From assembly GCF_041379945.2 (NCBI RefSeq), contig NZ_JBFTXJ020000002.1:310001-374000 (forward strand): a DNA stretch of 64,000 nt, in the 5' to 3' direction. Origin of the DNA: Aneurinibacillus sp. REN35. GTDB lineage: Bacteria; Bacillota; Bacilli; Aneurinibacillales; Aneurinibacillaceae. How positions within the stretch are numbered: the stretch's first letter is position 1; each line of letters begins with the position of its first letter. This document shows, piece after piece, positions 59,242-64,000 of the stretch. The notes beneath the pieces were generated by a model. That model did not search any database. It had not been told where the DNA came from and saw nothing but the letters and a program-made list of their open reading frames with translations. The translations under genes and the position numbers were made by a program.

Positions 59242-59278
59242 ATCCCGAAGTTCGCAGGATGTATGCGAACTTCGGGAT
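59242..59278 (-). terminator. Terminator for the gene at 59291
   Basis: ATCCCGAAGTTCGC and its exact complement form a 14-bp stem; on the minus strand TTTATTTTT follows. Confidence 0.85.
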
Positions 59279-59290
59279 TACTTGTGTTGT

Positions 59291-59488
59291 CTATCGTCTT
59301 TGATTCTCTGTATCTTTCATGCGGTTCTGCTCATCAGCTGTTCGCTGGCTGTCTTCGATTTCTTGATTCATCTGATTTTCTGGCTGGCCTTCCTGCTGGT
59401 TTTTTACATAGGCAGCGAATTGCTGTTTCTGCTTATCTGTCTCTCGTTTGTTTCGCAGTAGTTCTTCTTTGCGTTCTTCGCTGTTCAT
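59291..59488 (-). CDS. Small hydrophilic protein, 65 residues
   Basis: The product is almost entirely charged and glutamine-rich (EERKEELLRNKRETDKQKQQ) and likely disordered or coiled-coil. The ATG follows TAGGAGGGAATGTACC. A terminator closes it. Such small Q/E-rich proteins are common in spore formers; I cannot name it. Confidence 0.65.
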   Translation of the reverse strand: MNSEERKEELLRNKRETDKQKQQFAAYVKNQQEGQPENQMNQEIEDSQRTADEQNRMKDTENQRR

Positions 59489-59581
59489 GGTACATTCCCT
59501 CCTACAATCAGGATGTAGTTACCAAATACCCGATGCCTGGGGCGATGAAACGATTGAAACAAGACGAGGAGTCCTATCGTG

Positions 59582-60574
59582 TTACGGCTGCTGTGAAAAA
59601 GGTGTGGCGTTAGGCCATGCATTGGGTCGAGCGGGTGATGTGAGCCAGTTGGATGCAGGTGGAGTATAGGCCGCCCCAGCAAGAATGCGTCTCCCCTCCT
59701 GGATTGCCGCACCGGAGCGAATCATCTCAGCGAGAAGAGGGGCGACGAAATCGCGGGGTTCCGCTTGAAAAATGTGACGGCTGAAGTCATGGAACCAGGC
59801 ACAGCTCAGTAAGTAGTCGGATACCTCGTCTTCATGCATCCCATCAAAAATCATAAGGGCATACGCAAAAACCCGTTTGCAGGCATGCCAGCCGATCCGC
59901 TCTGGTGTAGTGAGCCAGGATTCCAATCTGCGTCTTGCTGCGTCGAGGGATCGCATCGGGTCTTCAATGGCTGAGCCGTGACCGGAATAAGCTCGCTCAA
60001 TCGGCAGAGAAGCAAGGCGCTCTAGACTAAGAAGGCTTCGCTGTATCGCCCCGGCTCCTTCCCGAAAGCGGTTGATCCACCCTACATCGGAGCGGTGGAA
60101 GAGGTCGCCGCACAGTAAGGTTTTCTCTTCAGGAGCATACAATGCGATATGACCGAGTGTATGTCCGGGCGTATGCAGCACGTGAACAAGCACACTACCC
60201 GTATCAAGTATGTCTTCATCTGAGAGCATGTGCTGCACTGTGTATGGTTCAATCGGCTGATCAAGCCATTCGGCACCGCATGCGTCATAATCCCGGTTGT
60301 TAATCATTTCTGCGTCCCAGCGATGCGCGGCAATCGGAATGCCGTACTTTTCCTGCAGCACATGGTTCCCGCCGACGTGGTCGCTGTGGTAATGGGTATT
60401 GACGATCAGGGAGAGCGCGATAGGACGTACTCCGGATTCACTCAGTAATGCTTCTGTCTCTGTAATATCACTGCCGAATCCTGTATCAACGAGAATGGGG
60501 TGTGCTCCGTGCAGCAGTACCATATTGGCGCTCGGAAACGTACGTTCAAAAAATTGGATAGCAGAAGCAGGCAT
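59582..60574 (-). CDS. Metallo-beta-lactamase-fold hydrolase
   Basis: The 330-residue protein has a canonical MBL metal site: IVNTHYHSDHVGGNH near residue 80, HTPGHTLGH near 165, LLCGDLFH and YSGHGS near 226. The C-terminal third is helical (DUF-like) as in glyoxalase-II-type relatives. Substrate unknown. ATG 60574 lies 12 bases after AGAGGAG; ATG 60586 is too close to that site. A repetitive palindrome at 60629 upstream may be an operator. Confidence 0.85.
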   Translation of the reverse strand: MPASAIQFFERTFPSANMVLLHGAHPILVDTGFGSDITETEALLSESGVRPIALSLIVNTHYHSDHVGGNHVLQEKYGIPIAAHRWDAEMINNRDYDACGAEWLDQPIEPYTVQHMLSDEDILDTGSVLVHVLHTPGHTLGHIALYAPEEKTLLCGDLFHRSDVGWINRFREGAGAIQRSLLSLERLASLPIERAYSGHGSAIEDPMRSLDAARRRLESWLTTPERIGWHACKRVFAYALMIFDGMHEDEVSDYLLSCAWFHDFSRHIFQAEPRDFVAPLLAEMIRSGAAIQEGRRILAGAAYTPPASNWLTSPARPNAWPNATPFSQQP

Positions 60575-60816
60575 GACGTTGATCATCTCCTCTATGTATA
60601 GGGTGAGATAGCGAAAGAAAAACTTGAACGAACGCTCGCTCGCTCGATTTTTTTGTATATTCAAACTATATCACGAAGACAGGGGAGAATCTACTATTTG
60701 TAGTGGGAAGAAGAGAGTAGTAGCATATTACAAAAAAGGAAATATGCAAAAGAGATAGAAGAGTAAACAAAAGGATGCAGCCTTTTTTAGAAGAATTGAA
60801 TATGAGGAGGAAAGCT

Positions 60817-61644
60817 ATGCAGCACTTTATTTGTGTGACATGCGGAACTCAATTTGCCCGAAGCGCGGCACCACCTACCCTTTGTCCAATCTGCAATGAC
60901 GAGCGGCAGTATGTAGCGGCTACCGGACAGAAATGGACGTCGCTTGACTCGCTGCGCAGCGAGTCATATCGGAATGTATTTAAAGACGAAGAGCCCGGAC
61001 TGCTCTCAATGTATACGGAACCTACCTTTGCAATCGGTCAGCGTGCGTTTTTCATTCGGACACCGGCTGGAAATATGCTGTGGGATTGTCTGTCGTATAT
61101 CGACGAAGAGACGATTCGTATGATCCGTGAGATGGGAGGGATTGATACGATTGCTATTTCCCATCCGCATTATTATTCCAGTATGGTTGAATGGGCGGAT
61201 ACATTTGATGCGCTTATTTATATCCATGAAGCAGATCGACAGTGGGTGATGCGTGAAAGTGACCGCATCCACTATTGGTCAGGCGATACGCTGCTTCCCG
61301 TACAGGCAGAAGGAGTTAGCCTGTTGCGAACCGGTGGGCATTTTGCGGGCAGTACGGTGCTGCATTGGGAGCATGGTGCAAAGGGGCAGGGTGCATTGCT
61401 TACAGGCGACACCATTCAGGTCGTGGCTGATGAGTGCTGGGTTAGCTTTATGTATAGTTATCCTAATCTTATTCCGCTGCCAGCATCAGAGGTAGAACAC
61501 ATTTGGCAGGTGGTGGAGCCATATGAATTTGCTATGGTGTATGGTGCGTTTGGCCGTGTGGTACGTGAGAATGGTAGAGAAGCGGTACGCCGCTCGGCAG
61601 AACGGTATAGTAAAGCCATAAATGGTGAATATCAGATACGGTAA
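60817..61644 (+). CDS. Degenerate MBL-fold protein with N-terminal zinc/rubredoxin knuckle
   Basis: The 275-residue protein starts with a metal knuckle (CVTCGTQF near residue 5, LCPICNDE near 23) and continues with an MBL-like domain. The usual HxHxDH reads SHPHYYSSM, so the aspartate and following histidine are missing; GGHFAGST and LLTGDTI keep later ligands; the final histidine region is GAFGRVV. It may bind one metal or act on an unusual substrate. The ATG at 60817 follows TGAGGAGGAAAGCT. Confidence 0.78.
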   Translation: MQHFICVTCGTQFARSAAPPTLCPICNDERQYVAATGQKWTSLDSLRSESYRNVFKDEEPGLLSMYTEPTFAIGQRAFFIRTPAGNMLWDCLSYIDEETIRMIREMGGIDTIAISHPHYYSSMVEWADTFDALIYIHEADRQWVMRESDRIHYWSGDTLLPVQAEGVSLLRTGGHFAGSTVLHWEHGAKGQGALLTGDTIQVVADECWVSFMYSYPNLIPLPASEVEHIWQVVEPYEFAMVYGAFGRVVRENGREAVRRSAERYSKAINGEYQIR

Positions 61645-61670
61645 GTTAAGAAGACAAAAGATTTTGTTAA

Positions 61671-61717
61671 CGCTAAACAAGCCGGGAGGTAAGATACAGC
61701 TACCGGCTTGTTTAGCG
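61671..61717. terminator. Hairpin between convergent genes
   Basis: CGCTAAACAAGCCGG and its exact complement form a 15-bp stem with a 17-base loop. It lacks long T runs but is well placed as a shared terminator. Confidence 0.7.
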
Positions 61718-61726
61718 TACAATCAT

Positions 61727-62755
61727 TTAAGGGCGAGAGGAGGCAAGGAGGAGGTTTTCTTTCCATGCATGGTAGCGGGCTAGTGCTTCGCCGTTCGCTA
61801 GAGCTTCTCGGGATAACCTGAGTCCGTCTTCAAGCGATACCGTTTTTTCGGCAATCCATAGTCGAATCGCGCTGTTGAGGAGAACGAGATTCGTATATGC
61901 GAGATCTGCGCTGCCTTTGAGTACTTGTAATGCTGTGCTTGCCTGTAGTTTAGGCGTCCAATCTACAGCGGGAGCATCCGTCTGCAAGCCCAGAGCTTCC
62001 GGATCGATGATGAAGAGTTCATGTGTTCCCTCGTTTACTATGAGGGTACGCGTACGCTGGTGCGTCGGAATATCCTCGGAGCCTTCCATCCCCTGAACAA
62101 CAATACCTCGCCGTACACCAAGCTGTATCATCATGCTTGCCATTTTCTCAAACACCGTACCATGGAAGACACCGACGGCCATATACGGTGCATCGCTATA
62201 ACGTACCAGCTTTTCTGCGGTATTGAGCATCGTTCGGAAGCTGAGTTCCTCACGCAGTGGACGAAGACTGGCCAGTGGTTCATTCCATATTTCCGCTTGT
62301 ACATACAGCACACCGGACTTATGGGCAGCCTGTAGGAAGGCGTCCTTGTCTTCTGTCTGTATGCCAAGCGATTGCACAATATCATGGATGGTTATGCCCC
62401 ATTTAGGTGGAAGGGATCTGCCACTGTGCAGTGTTACCGGCACGCCGCATGCAGCCGTAACAAAAGCGGCCGGAAAACTTGTAAAAAATGATTTTTTTCG
62501 TCCGTCATACGGGCCGGCACAATCAATGCCTCCAGGAATTCGGTGCTGTGCCACCCCCATCCTCAATGCTTCCACGAATGCCAATAGCTCATCAGCAGTC
62601 TCCATTTTAATGCGCTCCGCTACAAAAAAAGCGGCTGTTTGCGCTGATGTTGCTTCTTGAGAGAGAATCATTCGGGCGCCGCGCAACGCCTCTTCATAGG
62701 GAAGGTCCTTGGCCCCCTTTTTTCCTCGTGCCACTTCTTTTAATATATCTCTCAT
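61727..62755 (-). CDS. TrpD-like glycosyl/phosphoribosyl transferase family protein
   Basis: The 342-residue protein has the anthranilate phosphoribosyltransferase fold: an N-terminal helical part (EVARGKKGAKDLPYEEALRG, ARMIL), PGGIDCAGPYDGRKKSFFT and AACGVPVTLHSGRSLPPKWG. The classical PRPP loops are changed, so it resembles YbiB/TrpD2-type nucleic-acid-binding relatives more than TrpD itself. It is not next to trp genes. The ATG at 62755 follows AGAAGGAGAGCAGAG; longer upstream starts lack a site. Confidence 0.75.
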   Translation of the reverse strand: MRDILKEVARGKKGAKDLPYEEALRGARMILSQEATSAQTAAFFVAERIKMETADELLAFVEALRMGVAQHRIPGGIDCAGPYDGRKKSFFTSFPAAFVTAACGVPVTLHSGRSLPPKWGITIHDIVQSLGIQTEDKDAFLQAAHKSGVLYVQAEIWNEPLASLRPLREELSFRTMLNTAEKLVRYSDAPYMAVGVFHGTVFEKMASMMIQLGVRRGIVVQGMEGSEDIPTHQRTRTLIVNEGTHELFIIDPEALGLQTDAPAVDWTPKLQASTALQVLKGSADLAYTNLVLLNSAIRLWIAEKTVSLEDGLRLSREALANGEALARYHAWKENLLLASSRP

Positions 62756-62933
62756 CTCTGCTCTCCTTCGTATCATATTTTCAAGTACTATATCACCGTA
62801 ATTACTAGTTTGTCTACTTGTTTTGTCGGATAAAATAAAATGAACCGACATCACATATTCATTCGATATTGATTTTGATAAGATACAAGGGTAAGCATCA
62901 GGGTACGAGAGTATAGAAAAGGGAGGGAACGCA

Positions 62934-64000
62934 GTGAAATATAACTTTGATAACCTATTGTCCCGTCTGAATACGAATTCGATCAAATGGGATTATCGCA
63001 AAGAAATCTTCGATGCAGATGATGTACTGCCGTTATGGGTGGCGGATATGGATTTTGCTTGCCCGCCAGGGGTGACAGAAGCATTGATGAGGCGAGCGCA
63101 GCATCCTGCATACGGGTATCCTGGTACACCGCGTGCGCTATATGAAGCTGCGGTACGATGGACTGCACGCCGTTTTGGAAGAGAGCTTCAGCCGGAGTGG
63201 ATGACAGTCGTCTCTGGGGTTGTGCCTGGTTTGTATGCGGCTGTAGAAGCATTTACCTCTCCCGGTGATAAGGTCATTGTACAGCCGCCGGTATATCCGC
63301 CATTCTATAGCGCGGCCTTAGGGCGGGGGAGACGAATAGTGGAGAATCCGCTGGTCGAAAAAGACGGGCATTATAGAATGGATATAGAAGGACTCAGGAA
63401 AGTGATTGATGAACGGACGAAGCTTCTTATTTTATGCAGTCCACATAATCCGGTGGGTCGTGTCTGGTCGCAGGAAGAGCTTCGTGAGCTTGCGGCGTTA
63501 TGCGCAGAGAAGGATCTCATTGTATTAGCTGATGAAATTCATGCTGATCTCGTATATGAGCCGTATGTCCATACGCCGTTTTATTCGCTTGGGGAGGATG
63601 CGGCCAATCGCTGTGTTACATTCCTATCCCCGAGTAAAACCTTTAATGTAGCTGGTTTGTTTACCTCCCTAGCGGTGGCCCAGAACTCGGAGTTGTTAAA
63701 AAAGCTGAAAGCCGCAATTGAAAAAGTTGGGGTTGACCATGTAAATCTTTTTGGCATTGAAGCGTGTATTGCCGCCTATGACAAAGGGGAAGAGTGGCTA
63801 GATGAGCTGTTGGTGTATTTGTTAGGTAATGCCAAGTATATAGAGCAATCTCTTGCAGAACACATACCTGGCGTTAGAATGAAGGTTCCTGAAGCGACCT
63901 ACTTGGGATGGTTGGATTTTCGAGGACTTGGTCTGAGTGATACGGAGCTAAAACAATTTATCATTGAACAGGCACGGCTTGGACTTAACGATGGGCATAC
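62934..64000 (+). CDS. PatB/MalY-type cystathionine beta-lyase or aminotransferase (3' end outside window)
   Basis: GTG at 62934 follows GGGAGGGAACGCA and the frame is open to the window end (355 codons). It is a fold-type I PLP enzyme of the MalY/PatB group: FDNLLSRLNTNSIKWDY at the start, LPLWVADMDFACPP near residue 33, CSPHNPVGRVW near 165, LADEIHADLVYE near 200 and PLP lysine in SPSKTFNVAGL near 232. Such enzymes cleave cystathionine to homocysteine or deaminate amino acids. It is likely complete apart from the last 30-40 residues. Confidence 0.92.
   Translation, partial: MKYNFDNLLSRLNTNSIKWDYRKEIFDADDVLPLWVADMDFACPPGVTEALMRRAQHPAYGYPGTPRALYEAAVRWTARRFGRELQPEWMTVVSGVVPGLYAAVEAFTSPGDKVIVQPPVYPPFYSAALGRGRRIVENPLVEKDGHYRMDIEGLRKVIDERTKLLILCSPHNPVGRVWSQEELRELAALCAEKDLIVLADEIHADLVYEPYVHTPFYSLGEDAANRCVTFLSPSKTFNVAGLFTSLAVAQNSELLKKLKAAIEKVGVDHVNLFGIEACIAAYDKGEEWLDELLVYLLGNAKYIEQSLAEHIPGVRMKVPEATYLGWLDFRGLGLSDTELKQFIIEQARLGLNDGH

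Noticed and set aside
1-64000. CRISPR array, prophage module, tRNA or rRNA genes
   Set aside because: No spaced direct-repeat series, phage structural genes, tRNA cloverleaf or rRNA sequence was recognised on either strand.

Overview
The window looks like chromosomal DNA of a low-to-moderate GC, endospore-forming type Firmicute, most likely Paenibacillaceae (Aneurinibacillus or Brevibacillus type). The evidence is GlnR-GlnA with a GlnR/TnrA box, CheV, a bioXWF operon with a BirA box, a TPP-riboswitch tenA-ykoEDC operon, YetF-like, YnbB, YwaD and KtrA/C proteins, strong AGGAGG ribosome-binding sites and frequent GTG/TTG starts. The genus is an inference from gene content only. No rRNA, tRNA or CRISPR array was seen.

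Layout. 1-11.7 kb: end of a sigma-54 activator gene with pxpBC (5-oxoproline use), a DUF4363-like/YetF-like pair, coaA, an RlmA/YxjB-type 23S rRNA methyltransferase behind a candidate drug-responsive leader peptide, an Rrf2 regulator with an oxidoreductase, an O-antigen-ligase-like protein and an MGDG-synthase-like glycosyltransferase. 11.7-14.5 kb: molybdate regulator divergent from modABC. 14.5-24 kb: methyltransferase, decayed hydrolase, YnfA, Fur-regulated FhuF-like reductase, cold-shock gene with a structured leader, bioXWF, OsmC, KtrA/C. 24-33.5 kb: cheV, SIMPL protein, ackA-pduL with two cre boxes, hflX (apparently without a standard start codon), ynbB, glnRA.

33.5-50 kb is an accessory region of lower GC: a two-component system beside two membrane genes, a truncated IS21-like element, an MFS pump with its MerR regulator, an IS630-like element with a damaged transposase, a leaderless merR gene, GNAT, AraC and VOC proteins, a membrane-cupredoxin fusion, and a hydrolase gene whose TetR repressor has been destroyed by an internal deletion while its operator remains. 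Next comes a candidate unassigned structured RNA (about 49990-50259) with its own promoter and terminator ahead of an SDR gene.

51-64 kb: a small secreted cationic peptide with an acidic partner (toxin-immunity-like, speculative), a frameshifted subtilase remnant, the TPP-controlled thiamin-precursor salvage operon tenA-ykoEDC, a YwaD-like M28 aminopeptidase, two metallo-beta-lactamase-fold proteins, a TrpD-like protein and the start of a PatB/MalY C-S lyase that runs off the window.

The strongest candidates for new biology are the leader-peptide attenuator before the rRNA methyltransferase (RYR arrest-like motif plus a 9-bp long-range pairing onto the Shine-Dalgarno sequence) and the three-way-junction RNA near 50 kb.
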